A DNA stretch of 64,000 bases. Origin: Rugalucina vietnamica (Eukaryota > Mollusca > Bivalvia > Lucinida > Lucinidae). Positions 32,388 to 45,100 of the stretch are shown here, piece after piece (the first letter of the stretch is position 1; each line of letters starts with the position of its first letter). The translations under genes were made by a program, and so were the position numbers. The stretch lies in the NCBI GenBank assembly GCA_964017185.1, contig OZ024869.1, positions 2,998,501-3,062,500 of the forward strand, given 5' to 3'. The notes beneath the pieces are model-generated. The model saw nothing but the letters and a program-made list of their open reading frames with translations. It searched no databases and was not told the DNA's origin.

Positions 32388-33597
32388 TTACAAATCCTCT
32401 TCTGACAGAAGGTCGGGTTCGACCTGTTGGGTCAGCTCTAAATCTATCTTCTTGAGGTTTTTTGAGTCGTGACCGGTGGGTTTTATTGCCTCTCTGTAAC
32501 TGCAGTATATCGGTTGGTTCTTCCAGTGTTGATCTAGTTTCCTTTCGAATGCTTGAACTGTGTCTGCTTCCACAACACTTGACGGTAGCTGTTTCCAGGT
32601 TTCCTCAACTCTCACACAAAAAGAATATTTCCTGATATCCAACCGTGGTCTACTTTTGAATATTTTATATTTATGCCCTCTTGTAATTGAATCCTCTCGC
32701 AGTTTTATAAAATTACTAACTTCTGGGTCATATTTTTGTGTAAGGATTTTATACGTTTCTATCATATGACCCCATATCCTTCTGTATGCGAGGGTTGGAA
32801 TACCAATTTTTCTCAATCTTTCCTCGTATGTTAAATCTGACAATCCTGGCACTGACTTGGTAGCTGTACATTGTACGTTTTCCAATAAATCTATATGTTT
32901 CTTGAGGTGTGGACTCCATACTTGATTAGCGTATTCAACATGGGGGCGGGCCAGACTGGTATATAAAATTTTGAAGGTCTTTATGTCTAAGTATTCAAAA
33001 GTTTGACGAATTACTCCCATGATTGAATTAGCTTTATTGACTTTTTTATTTATATGATTTTCAAATGATAATTTGCTGTCTATAACCACACCAATGTCTT
33101 TTTCTGCCAGTGTATGTTCCATTCCTTTACCACTATCCTTCAGTTTATATGTAAACAAGTCAACGTCAGTATTGTCAATTCTCATACACTTGCATTTTTG
33201 GGGATGGAAGCAGAGTAACCATTTTTCCGACCAAGCTTGCATGACTTTAATATCCTCTTGAAGATCTTTACACTCCTGGTTGCATCTTATACTATGATAT
33301 ATCTTTGTGTTGTCTGCGAACAGATATGGAATACTCCCGTGTTTGATGACGTCGGGGAGATCATTAATATACAGGACGAATAGAATTGGGCCTAAAACAG
33401 ATCCTTGGGGTATGCCGGATGTTACATCTTTTGGGTCTGAAGCAACTCTGTTAACAATTACTTTCTGTTGTCTACTGTCTAGAAACGATTCTATCCACCT
33501 TGAATATAATTTACCAATGTTATATAGCTTAAGTTTATGTACCAGTCGCTTATGACAGACCTTATCAAAGGCCTTCATAAAGTCACAATATGCTACG
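32388..33597 (-). pseudogene. LINE reverse transcriptase, catalytic FADD changed to FADN
   Basis: Reads VAYCDFMKAFDKVCHKRLVH (first catalytic Asp), GIPQGSVLGPILFVLYIND, then PYLFADNTKIY where this family has LFADDTKIY: the second Asp of the catalytic pair is Asn, so the copy is predicted inactive. It continues ARPHVEYANQVWSPHLKKHI, with the tail WKQLPSSVVEADTVQAFERK. The frame is open up to the MITE. Confidence 0.85.
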
Positions 33598-34102
33598 TAG
33601 GGCTGAGTATCGTCCACTAAAACCGCATCGCGATATATCGCGGTACGGGAAATGCATATCGCAATGCGTATTGAATATATCGTACAAACAGGAAAGTCAA
33701 TTTTCAATTTCTTATCGAAGCCAAAATTTGTTGCACTAGAATGGGAATCTGTAGTACATCTATGACTGATATTATTGTAAACAACATGCAAAATTTTTAT
33801 GCGACGTCAGGTTGTTTTAAAGTGCCGAAATAGATGTATGTTCCAAAAATAACCACATGATTGACAGCTCAACAGGGGAGGCAAATACGCACATGTATTG
33901 GACTGGTTTCACGCTAATTACCTGTAAAAATTCGATAGCAGGACCGATTGTAAATACACAGTCTGTGGTTGTACTCGTTTGGATTATTTTGGGTGTTAGT
34001 ATAAAACCCGGACTGTGTTACGATATACCGGAATCCTTGTATACCGTACCGCGAGCACCGTACCGCAGTATACCGATATATCGGTATATCGTTACACCCC
34101 TA
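33598..34102. mobile_element. hAT-type MITE, 505 bp, in the LINE
   Basis: ATGCTACG stands directly at both sides (33590-33597 and 34103-34110), an 8-bp target duplication. The ends begin TAGGGCTG at the left and finish CACCCCTA at the right, and near both ends are GATATATCG and CGGTATACC strings that can pair. Removing the element and one duplication restores the LINE codons for EGGCVDVAYCDF. No coding capacity. Confidence 0.9.
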
Positions 34103-34110
34103 ATGCTACG

Positions 34111-34455
34111 TCTACACATCCACCTTCGTCGAATATTTCAGTCCAATTGTCTATAACACAAATTAATTGTAGTACTATTGATCTTCCTGATATAGGGCCA
34201 AATTGTTTATCATTGAATAGTCTATTTGATTGTGAGGCTCACAGGGCGATAGTTACCAGCATATTTCTTATCTCCTTTCATATAGAGGGCTGATATATTT
34301 GCATACTTCCAATCACATGGTAATTTTCCAGTGTCAACAGACAAATTAAATATCAATGATAGTGGATATGATAGTACTTCACTAAGTTCCTTTAGTAATC
34401 TAGGATGTAGTGCATCTGGGCCTGGGGATTTATTTACAAACAGTGTTTGTAAAAA
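34111..34455 (-). pseudogene. LINE reverse transcriptase, N-terminal part
   Basis: Reads FVNKSPGPDALHPRLLKEL, then ALYMKGDKKYAGNYRPVSLT and, after a stop, remnants leading to IDNWTEIFDEGG, which continue across the MITE into VAYCDF. The usual ALYKKGDK is ALYMKGDK here. Confidence 0.8.
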
Positions 34456-34534
34456 AAAAAATTAACAACATTCATTCTAATTAGCACACAGTGCACTTTT
34501 AAATTTTTTCAACGTATCTTAAAATATCTTTTTT

Positions 34535-34745
34535 TTTTTTTATTCAGTTTAACGTCCCCTTTCAAGATTATTTCAGCTTTTATGAGACGGGCCAATCAGT
34601 AGGTGGGGCAAAAACGGGAGAACCCCGAGAAAAACAACCTGGCACACCTGCAAGCAGAACTTGGCTTGTCTCACATGTGGCCAGAGCAGGGCTCGAACCC
34701 ACACCAGACACAGCGCAGGGCTTTTTCTCTATACAAAACTGGGTC
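34535..34745 (-). repeat. SINE-like repeat
   Basis: CAGTTTAACGTCCCCTTTC at the left and GGGCTCGAACCCACACCAG near 34690 recall a tRNA-derived SINE (B-box-like GGTTCGA on the minus strand is GGGTTCGAGCC). The limits are uncertain. Confidence 0.45.
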
Positions 34746-35831
34746 CGGTTTCTGGTACCAATTTTTTCCCCAATTGGCTGAAAAAATTTCCAGTTGACCA
34801 GGAACATTCCCAATCAGCAGAAAAATCCCAATTTAAAAGGTAAACTTTACCAATTTCGCTAAAATTTGCACATTCCCAAAACCGTCATATTTTTTCCCAA
34901 AATCACACAATTTTTTCCCCAATTTCATCGGAACCAAAAATTTCCCCAAAAGGCCAGAAAAAGCCCTGCAGCGGTGAGATGATTGAGTGATAAAATATTG
35001 TTCTAATTTGCCCACACTTTCAATGAAAACAAATTGTAGACTGCTGAAATAATCATGCCAAAAATATCAATGGTGATGTCATATAAGTGTTAAAATTGTC
35101 GCAAAATATTGTTGATCATTTGAGGATAAGTTTTAGTGTGGCATAAGCTAGTAATATTTCATAATTCGCATAAAATACCAATATGCTAATCCAGCAGTGT
35201 GCGCTTATTAGAGCATGTATGCTAATTAGAACAAATATGGTAATATCAAATTAAATGAATATGTTAAAACCTGTGTCATAAACCCAGGACTGCCAAGTTT
35301 TAAACTATTTATATGAGATTGCGAAGAGTTGCCCTCTAATGAAAATCGGCATGAAATAGACAGTTAATCAATTGTAGAAAGAGTGACTGTTGGCATACGG
35401 AGAATATTTGAATTTAGTACAGAATATTAGGAACATGGCCCAAGGATTTATGTAGCCTGTCGAGAACATATGACATGACACTAGGGTAGTTGCAAAACCT
35501 CACTCCACCATGTTCCATTGCTGACCTTATGTGTTCGACTTGATGAAAACAATTTCTGATTGAAAAAAAAGGAAAGAATACACATGATTGGCACAAAATG
35601 AGTGCCTCTAAACTTGACATTTACGCCACAGCGCGCGCTTCCTAGTGACATGTTGGAGATGTCACTAGAGCTACTTTGGGATTGGTTGGAGCTCAGCACC
35701 TCAGGAATGACTGCTGATGTGTAAACTGAATGAGTTAATCCAATAGAAAGTATGGATTTAAAGCAGGAAATCAGATTTTTTTTTTAAGTATCGTACTCCC
35801 ATTCTTCGCGAAAACTGCCGATCTGGTGTCA
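34746..35831. other. Upstream region of the kinesin gene
   Basis: No coding exon is visible. A 5' untranslated exon and promoter of the kinesin should lie in or beyond this stretch, because the first coding exon starts at a splice acceptor, but I cannot identify them. Short strings rich in CCCAA occur at about 34760-34960. Confidence 0.4.
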
Positions 35832-36064
35832 AAACCTCATCATGAGAAAATCGGATTATCACCTATGTGAAAACAAAGGTGAAGATCAGCTGTGCAGTAA
35901 CTGCACAGCTGATCAGCACCTTTGTTTGTCGCACAGATAGTAAATTCCTCTTCTTCTTAAATCTGAAATTTCAAAATTTTAGCCATCTTCTGTGACTGCT
36001 AAGGCTGGTTTGTGTCGGACCTGGTCGGAAACCCTGAAGGCCGGTTTTCTGGCGCCGCAGCTCA
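35832..36064 (+). mobile_element. Palindromic GAGCCGC MITE, CCGG type, ends 29 bp before the first coding exon
   Basis: The central palindrome reads AGCTGTGCAGTAACTGCACAGCT, a variant core also seen at 2415. The 3' end is CCGGTTTTCTGGCGCCGCAG. The next 29 bases supply the splice acceptor CTCTTTTTATAACAG of the first coding exon. Confidence 0.88.
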
Positions 36065-36105
36065 AATAACCTTGTGATCTCTTTTTATAACAGACAGAAA
36101 GAACA

Positions 36106-39100
36106 ATGCCTTCATCAGTTATTCCCCTGAAGGTGGCAGTGAGAGCCAGGCCTCTGATACCGAAGGAGCTGGACGAAGGATGCCAGTCCTGTCTGACATT
36201 CGCCCCGGGGGAGCCACAGATTATTCTTGGGAAGAACCGAGCATTCACTTATGACTATGTCTTTAAGCCAACTGACCAACAGATTCCTGTATACGAGGAT
36301 GCCGTTAAACCTTTGTTGGTCCATATTTTCAAAGGTATATATTTGAGTTACCGCTTAATGTATCATACAGTTAAGCTTCTCAGATCAGCAAGACATCTGC
36401 CAAGTCTGATAGAAGTTTTTGCTACAAATAGTGGTAGAATGTTAGGCTCCGAATGGAGAGGCATCAGGAAAACTTGTACGTGAATTAAATGCCCCCCATT
36501 AAACCCCATTTTTATATAAAAGAACTGGGGTTTGCAGGGGTATACCTAATTTTCTTATTTTTGATCCAAAACATATATTGCGGGTACTCGTTAGAACCGC
36601 CTCGCGCCGAGGCGGTTCTAATGTGTACCCGCAATGTATGTTTGAGCCAAAACATTCAAAAAATCAAAACTTTTCCAATGAAATTTTCGATATACATGTA
36701 TTCTTCTGAAAAAAATCTCTATATTGCATGGGCAAGTTTTAGTAATGTCAAGGAATCAAGTGTTGCTGTGTTCTGAGACACATTAACTCCCCTCAGTACT
36801 GGTTAACACAGGCTCCATTTAGACATAGACATGGCTAAAAGTTGTTGACTGGTCTGACATTAAATTCAGTACATACATAAGTTGCATTTTGACAGCAGCA
36901 TACTGATACACATAGTTGTTAAACTCCAAGGAAGGATTATATTTTACAATTATCAAAAGTTTCTAAAGGACTTTTAAGTGCCTTCTCCATTTTAACAGGT
37001 TACAATGCAACTGTGTTGGCTTACGGACAGACTGGGTCGGGCAAAACTTTCACAATGGGCGGCGGCTACGAGGCCTCACTGAAGATGGACCCCGAGGGTA
37101 TGGGGGTGATACCCAGGATTGTCCAGGAGATCTTCCTCAACATGGATCAGAATGAAGAATATGAATACGCGATCAAAGTATCATACCTAGAGGTACATGA
37201 TATTAATAATCTTGAGACGCATAGTAAACATTCAGAAGGTGATCAGTTTGAATATCGGCATGTAGCATCTAGTACTAGAGTACTTGAATGTTTACATAGA
37301 GTACATTCTTATTCACATAGTCAGTTCTCAAAGTTCTTAACTAGATCTTTATTCATTCATGAATACTCGACGATGCTGCCAAATCAAATAAGATTCATTT
37401 ATGATGCCAATGAACTCACTACGAATTTACCATGAATTTTTTAATCGTGTAATTCTTAGATATCTCCCACAGATTATAAATGAAGACCTCCAAGACCTGC
37501 TAGTAAGCAGCAAAAAAGACTCCCTCAACATTAGAGAAGATAACGGAGAGATAAAGGTAGTTAAGCTGTTGAAGACCTTTTTAAAAATGAGCTGCAATAG
37601 GTTTGACACAAACCAACCTGTACAACCAAGAAGATTGCCAGAAGCTTGAAATTTTGGATTTAAGAACAGGGATTTTCTGTGTAGCGAAAACAAGAGCTGA
37701 TCTGCTTATGTCGCTAGGAAAAGCTCTATAGTCCTGACTGACCATCTGATTACTGGTTAACCTCTTGAAAATTGAGCCGCGACGCGAGAAAACCGGTCTT
37801 CGGGGTTTCCGACCAGGTCCGACACAAACAGGCCTGTACAAGCTCAGAAAAGAGCTAGAAGCTTGAAATTTCGGATTTAAGAAGAAGAGAAATTGTACTA
37901 TCCGTGTAGCGAAAACAAAGGCGCTGATCAGCTTCACGGTTACCGCGAAGCTGATCTGCGCCTTTGTTTTCGCCTAGACAAAAATCCGGTTTTCTCACGA
38001 TGCGGCTCAATTCTGAGCCTGACTAGGATTGATTAAGGCAAACCAACTGTACATATAAGCCTTAGTTATTTAAGCAGGTATGTAATTTGTAGCACATTTT
38101 GGATGTCATGACACCCATATGTTTGTGGCAACTATGAATTGGAGGCAACATCCCGGTATGACCATATCTTTTGACTGGGACTGTAAGCAGGAAATCAAAC
38201 AAAACTTTTATGGCATATACTATGTTACTACAGATTCCTGGCCTGAAGGAGATATCAGTGACCTCAGCAGAGGCTGTGATGAGATGTCTCGAGCAGGGCT
38301 CAGTCAACAGAACAATATAATGTACTATGATATTACAGATCCCCGGCCTGAAGGAGATATCAGTAATCTCAGCAGAGGCTGTGATGAGATGTCTGGAGCA
38401 GGGCTCAGTCAACAGAACAATATAATGTACTATGATATTACAGATCCCCGGCTTGAAGGAGATATCAGTGACCTCAGCAGAGGCTGTGATGAGATGTCTG
38501 GAGCAGGGCTCAGTCAACAGAACAATATAATGTACTATGATATTACAGATCCCAGGCTTGAAGGAGATATCAGTGACCTCAGCAGAGGCTGTGATGAGAT
38601 GTCTGGAGCAGGGCTCAGTCAACAGAACAGTCGGATCAACAGCTATGAACAACACCAGTAGTAGATCACATGCTATATTCATCATCAATATTGAACAGAA
38701 ACACAAAGAAGACATGTAAGTCTAACCTAGACTCTTAAGTAAATGTAGTTATTTATTTGTGATTAAGATTTAATACATTAAACAGGTTTGGAATAAAATT
38801 GATTTTAGGGGAGCAAGTTAGCACAGTAGTTAATAGGCCATACTCCAGATTAAGATATTGGGATTTCAAATGCCTCTGGTGCCGGGTTGTGACTTTGAGC
38901 AAGACACCCCATAGTACTGGTTAATATCCAGGAAGCTGTGGTTCCACATTCCAATACATGTATTACTAGTAATTGTTGACTGGGGACATTAAACCATGAA
39001 ACGAGGAAACAAACAAAAATCAACTTTTGGTTTTAGATAGAATTTTCTGACTGATTTTAAAGTTTCTATGCTTTGAAACAATGTCAGTTTTCTTATATTT

Positions 39101-42100
39101 TCCTTTCCATTGAAAGAGAAGAGAGTACAATGTCATCTGTCGAAAATCTTCTCAAATTTCCTTGGATGTTTTCAGCAATGATTTTTGGAGGTCTAAGCTA
39201 CAGCTAGTAGATCTTGCGGGCTCTGAACGTGTAAAGAAAACACATGCAGAAGGAGAAAGGTTTAAAGAAGGTACATCATCATGTAATAGGGGCCTAAACA
39301 TAACAGCTAAGCCTTAACTCAGACGATTGATTGACTTTTGTGATTAAACTCCCATCAGTTCTGGCTGGTTTAGTGTGAGCCACCTCGTTGGAAAACCAAC
39401 AATGTGGTTTCCGAACAGGTCCGACACAAATCAGGCTGTACAATAACAGAAGCAGGCTAGAAGCTTGAAATTTCAGATTTAAGAAGAAGAGGAAGTGTAC
39501 TATCCGTGTGGCGAAAACAAAGGTGCATAGCGGTTACTGCGAAGCTGATCTGCGTCTTTGTTTTCGCATATGTAGATTGTTGGTTTTCCCATGAGGTTGC
39601 TGGTATATTAGCTGTAATACTTATACGTTAAAAACAAACACCTCACTGTCTTGGTCAGCTAAAGAATAACTAGATTTTATTATACTATTAAAGTATCAGA
39701 CAGCAAACTGCAGCAGTCATACTGCATGATTGTTCAGATTAATCTGTGTACTGTTTGCATTTACAAAAAGAAAAATAATCTTAGAAATGTACTATGCAGC
39801 AGTTGCTGACTGCATGGTAGCAAAGATGGTAAGTGTCTAGATACTGGTATTTATGATATAGTAAATGATTCTGTATTTCAGGTATCAACATCAACAAAGG
39901 GTTACTTGCCCTTGGTAATGTGATCAGTGCTCTAGGGGAGGACAGCCAGAAGACTGGAAATACCACCAAACACATTCCATACAGAGATAGTAAACTCACC
40001 AGAATTCTACAGGGTAAGTTCATTTGTATAGTTTTAGATTTCAGAAAATGAGCTGCGTCATGAGAAAACCAACAATCTGCATATACGAAACCAAAGGCGC
40101 AGATCAGCTTTCGCTACACGGATAGTACAATTCTTCTACCTTCTAAATCCAAAATTTCCAGTCTCTAGTCATTTTCTGTGCTTGTACAGCTCAGTTTGTG
40201 TTGGACCTAGTCGGAAACTTCATTGCTGGTTTTCTCATGACGCAGTTCAAGTGTTGTGTCCACTACCTATCACACCTCATTTGACTATCTGCCTTTGCCT
40301 GCAAGCAGAGTGGTTAGAGCGTAAACTGGATTTTTGTCCAGGGGTTCTAGGGTTTGAATACCACCAGGGATGCTGGTTTTTGGTCCAGTTTTGTTCCAAT
40401 TTTATTGTGGCAATTTCTGTTATAGGAATGCAACTGAAAATTCCTTCCATTATCTGTCCTTTGATGAGTGATGCATTAATCAAACTTAATCTTAAATATC
40501 TGCCTGAAGCACTGAAACCCAATAATCGACTCTCTCACTGACAAAAGATTTAGTCTTTGTGCCCAAGGAAGACTTAGAGTAGCCAGGATATCCACAGATT
40601 AAGCTGTGTATTTGCTATATCTTGAAATCTGTAAAGTTCAACTCCAGTCATATTTGAGCCGCATTGTGAGAAAACAGGATTATTGCCTATGCGAAAACAA
40701 AAGCGCCGATCAGCTTCGCAGTAGCTGCGAAGCTGATCAGCGCCTTTGTTTTCCCCACTCGGATAGTACAATTCCTCCTCTACCTATTTGCAAAATTTCA
40801 AGCTTCTGGCCTGCTTTTGTGACTGTACAGGTCGGTCTGTGTAGGACTTGGTCGGAAACCTTGAAGACCGGTTTTCTCGCGTCACGGCTCATTTTATTCA
40901 GATTCCCTTGGCGGTAACAGCCACACCCTGATGATAGCCTGTATCAGTCCTGCCGACTCTAACATGGAGGAGACCATCAACACACTGCGGTATGCCGACA
41001 GAGCTCGGAAGATCAAGAACAAACCTGTAGTAAACTGGGACCCCCAGACTGCAGAAATCATGAGACTCAAGGATCAGGTGTCACAGCTCACTATGAAACT
41101 GCTCAATCATGGTCTACTAGATGTTTCTGAAAGGTATGGTCTATAACCAATTAGGTGTTTGAATGAAATGGCAAGACAATAGAGGCTTAGAATTTTAGAT
41201 TTTTTAACCAAAGAAATAAAGGAGCTGATCAGCCTGTGTAGTACTGTAGCAGCTAAGCCGCAGATGCCTGCTTTACACTTTTTTCTCTTTTTTTTTTTTT
41301 TGCAAGTGCAAGTTGGAGGCTGGTTTTTGCACATACAAAATCCAATACATGTACATCTGTTTTTAAAACTGATTTTATATGCTCTTCTTTGTTTCAGTAC
41401 CATGTCAACAGACAGCCTGCCAGTTCACACAAAAACAGAGATTGTCAAAAAATGTGAGAAGTGTCCATTGTTGGAGGTAGGACATTCTTTCTGCAGGGTA
41501 GAGTTATTATACAGAAAACCTGAATTCAGGGTTTCTGTCTAGGTCTGACCTAAGCAGAACTAGAACCACTGTAGATGGACAGAATCTTGAAGCTTTGGAT
41601 TTACAATTGAGTGTGATAGTACTGTGCCCATTATGGCAAAGAAATTGGGCATCATTTGCATGTTTATCTTCATTTGCATGTTTATCTGCATATGCAATAA
41701 CATGTTTTCTCATGATACCACTTCTTCAACATGCTTATCAGCCTTTGAACTGTATATGGGTTCTCTGGCTAATTTGATTTGTTGACACATACATGTACAG
41801 TCCAACCTGTCTTATTATATATATAAAGCAAGCCCTGTATTAAGCAAGCACCTGTCTTAAGCAAGCACTTTGATTTCCCCCCCCAATTGATCTTACATGT
41901 AAATGAACCTCTATTAAGCAAGCACCTGTCTTATTTGGCCAGAGGCCACTAGTTTCTGTCCCAATTTTGGCTTTAAGCAGCCACTCATTTCATCAATTAC
42001 ATAAAAAAGAAATATTTTGACATGGATATTTAAACACTGTCAGGTGTCAAAATTGTCTTCACACCTTCCAGAATCCATAATTCATTGTCTATTGTCTCAA

Positions 42101-45100
42101 AAGATAATCCTAGACAACTTGTCTGGGAATTTTGGAGAATTTAGTAACAATTACTAGTACCACTGACAGTGCAGTGCTATTATTTATTTCTATAGCTTAC
42201 ATGGTTTGGTTAGGACGCACAGCTTAGTGTTTGAACATAACCTCTATTAAGCAAGCACCTGTCTTAAGCAAGCGATTTTAGTTTTTCCCTTGGCCGCTTG
42301 CTTAAGACAGGTTGGACTGTATCTTATTAGATGCTTGCTGCCTAGACACTCTGGTCAGTGCCGGAAGTGGTATTTGTTTCTTGTAATAAATACTGAGGTT
42401 TTAGTTCAGAAAAATATTTTAGAATGGCAGATAGTCTCTGCTCAAACTGCTTCTTTGCCTTAAGTTTGTCAGGAAACTTGATACTACGTATATGAGCCGC
42501 CTCGTGGGAAAACCAACAGTCTGCATATGCGAAAACAAAGACGCAGATCAGCTTCGCGGTAACCGCGAAGCTGATCAGCGCCTTTGTATTCGCTTCTCGG
42601 ATAGTACACTTCCTCTACTTTTAAAATCCGAAATTTCAAGCTTCTAGCTCTTTTCTGTGCTTATACAGGCCAGTTTGTGTCGGACCTGTTCAGAAACCAC
42701 ATTGTTGGTTTTCCCACGAGGTGGCTCATATTATGTTCTATTACAGGATGAGAATGGTAAGTTATCCCAGCAGTTACAGATGACACTAGACCAGGTGTAC
42801 GCCTCCACAGAGAAGGTTGTCAAAATGGAGACCAAGAATGAGAGGCTCGTCAGTCGGCTACACGACCTGGAGGAGGGAGTAGGGTAGGTGACGTCAGTTT
42901 AGTTTATAGAAATATGGTAACGGAAAATGCATCTTTACATGTTGTGGAGCAGGATGACTGGGTGGTAGGGCATGGAATGTCAATTTGAGAGGTCCTGTAT
43001 GAACCCGACTGGTGCGTTGTGTCCTTGAGTTACACACATAAACTCCTAGGAAACATGGCTGTATCCTGACATGACTGAAAAATCATTGACGAGATGCGAA
43101 ACCACAATACAAACAAAGGCATCTTTATATAGTCTTGAGCAATTCTGGCATATGCGAAATAACAAACAAGAATTTTGCATTGTTCCCATCTCAATATAGT
43201 ATTATGATTTTAAAAATGTTTTCAAAGTAGCAGAGCTACGTCATAATACTTGGAGCAATGTTAAACAGCAAGGCAAATGACTTACAATGTTACGAGATGC
43301 GAAACTTTTTTTTTGTTTGATAAGGCAACAGCTCAATTATGTTGTTCTTATCTGTTAATTTGTAGACTGGACTTTGACCTGCTGAGCTCCACTATAACAG
43401 CTGATAATCACCCAGAACTGATTCAACAACTAGAGAAACTCAAGTCCATAGCTGACAAACTTCACGACAATAAGGTCAGTTGCTTTGTTTTTAGAAAAAT
43501 ACTGCAAAAGTGCTTCCAGGACGCTTTCATATGGCCTTACCTGTTGAGGGTGTGTCATCAACATGACCACCACAACCTCCAATATTGAAGGACGTGAAAA
43601 ACTACATCTATAAAATGCAATCAAAGTTCGGAGCTCTTAAATTTATATTAATGCATATGTAGATTTTTTTGTCTTTTGTAAAACTGATATAGTGTATATA
43701 GTGTTGTGTGCTGTGTAATATTTATATGTTACATCTGATCAGCTTTTGTTGTCAGCTCATTCTAGTTATGCTATGTATCATAACTTAAGGATATATTTTC
43801 AGAGCTCAGAGGAGATGACAGAAGAAGACAACTCTATAGAGGAGGAAGAGGTATGATTGGTTATGTCACTTGCTATGTGGGAAAATAATAGACAAAACAG
43901 TACAGTGTAAAAAAAAAATTGAAAAATTATGTGCCCTTTAAATTAAAAATAGGTTTTTGTAATTGACTTTTACTCTTGGCTTGTTACCTGGTTTGAAAGC
44001 AGTTAATTCAAAGCAGTGACATGTGATTCTTCTGTAGAAGATATATAAAAGTAGTATTGAACCAAGGAGAATGGTGCTGTGATACATAAGCATCTTTCTC
44101 CATTGAACTTAGTCACATACCTTAGTCTTGTTTAGTACACAAGAAATGAGCCACATCATGACAAAACCAACATCTTGCATATGCGAAAACAACAGCGCAG
44201 ATCAGCTTCACAGTAACCGTGAAGCTGACAGCACCTTCGTTTTCACTACACGGATAGTATAATTCCTATACTATCTTGGTCTAAACTTTCCAGCCCATAG
44301 CCATCCTCTGTGTATTAAGTAAGTGCTTGTACAGCTCGATTTGTGTCAGACCTGGTCGGAAACCACATTGTTGGTTTTCTCATGATGTGGCTCAAATGTT
44401 GGTTCCATCTTAGTCCCAACAAGTCTAAAAAATTGAGTTTGTTGGCCAGGGTGTTACAAATCGTATCAAATAAAAAATTGTGGTTAGTGGATTGCAAGCG
44501 CCTGAAACCTTCCAAAATCTTCCTGATAACGAAGGATTCAATAGGGTCATCAATGTTACGCAACTTGTGCACGAAACTAATGGCAGACATGTACGTTGTG
44601 ACAGATGCAGGAGAATAACCCTTCTGGTAACAAAAGGACACAAAAAATGCTAAATCAGAAACTGGCACTGGCCATATTTCGACTAAAGAATATTGGGATC
44701 GAAATGCAGAAAAACACTTCAGTGCATTGTTGTAGACTGCTTTAGTATTCTCCGATAGACTAGCACCATGTAATAATTCACACCCTAATCGAAGACTTTC
44801 CAGAGATGGTCCGGCACTGCTGCTGGCTGCGGCTCTGCCTCTGGTGCTAGCTGGCGAAATCTCTGTAAACAAGATCGAGAGAGACAGTCACTTAACACGT
44901 TAAGAGTCCCTAAAATATATTCCCCTTAATCACCATGTTGTGTCTTAAACACTCCATTGTTATCATTCTAACCAAGATCATAAACATTGTCAGACCTAGA
45001 GGTCATTGAGTTCAAAATATAAACCACACTCTGATTGTCAGAATGGAAGAGCAACTTCTTGTTCTTTAACATGCGACCCCATACAACTAAACAAACCAAA

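Larger units (their letters stand above)
32237..34455 (-). mobile_element. 5'-truncated LINE split by a hAT-type MITE
   Basis: A minus-strand LINE with a 3' untranslated part at about 32237-32387, a C-terminus and RT core at 32388-33597, and the start of the RT at 34111-34455. A 505-bp MITE with an 8-bp target duplication separates the two parts. The 5' truncation lies at an A run near 34451-34462. Confidence 0.85.
36094..41133 (+). other. KIF4: KIF4 motor-domain exons 1-7
   Basis: Exons: 36094-36334 (coding from 36106), 36999-37192, 37473-37556, 38549-38715, 39176-39270, 39882-40013, 40902-41133. Intron phases in order are 1, 0, 0, 2, 1, 1, 2. Motifs: the nucleotide P-loop GQTGSGKT at residues 86-93 (exon 2); [10 protein letters not shown] (exon 3, usual IYNE); switch I NNTSSRSH at 203-210 (exon 4); switch II DLAGSE at 237-242 (exon 5); [15 protein letters not shown] and [14 protein letters not shown] (exon 6); [19 protein letters not shown] and the neck linker [12 protein letters not shown] (exon 7). 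All key catalytic residues are present, so the motor looks functional. Confidence 0.93.

Noticed and set aside
37013-37435. Frame extending exon 2 of the kinesin past 37192
   Set aside because: After KVSYLE the reading loses family similarity at a GTACAT donor; exon 3 at 37473 continues the protein.
38062-38715. Long frames on both strands with a 35-residue repeat
   Set aside because: They only read the 105-bp tandem unit of the exon 4 array; the unit length is a multiple of three, so any open frame repeats. The kinesin frame is a different one.
42520-42600. Central MITE palindrome as a microRNA precursor
   Set aside because: A perfect loop-less palindrome repeated in about 20 copies is element structure; nothing supports a processed hairpin.
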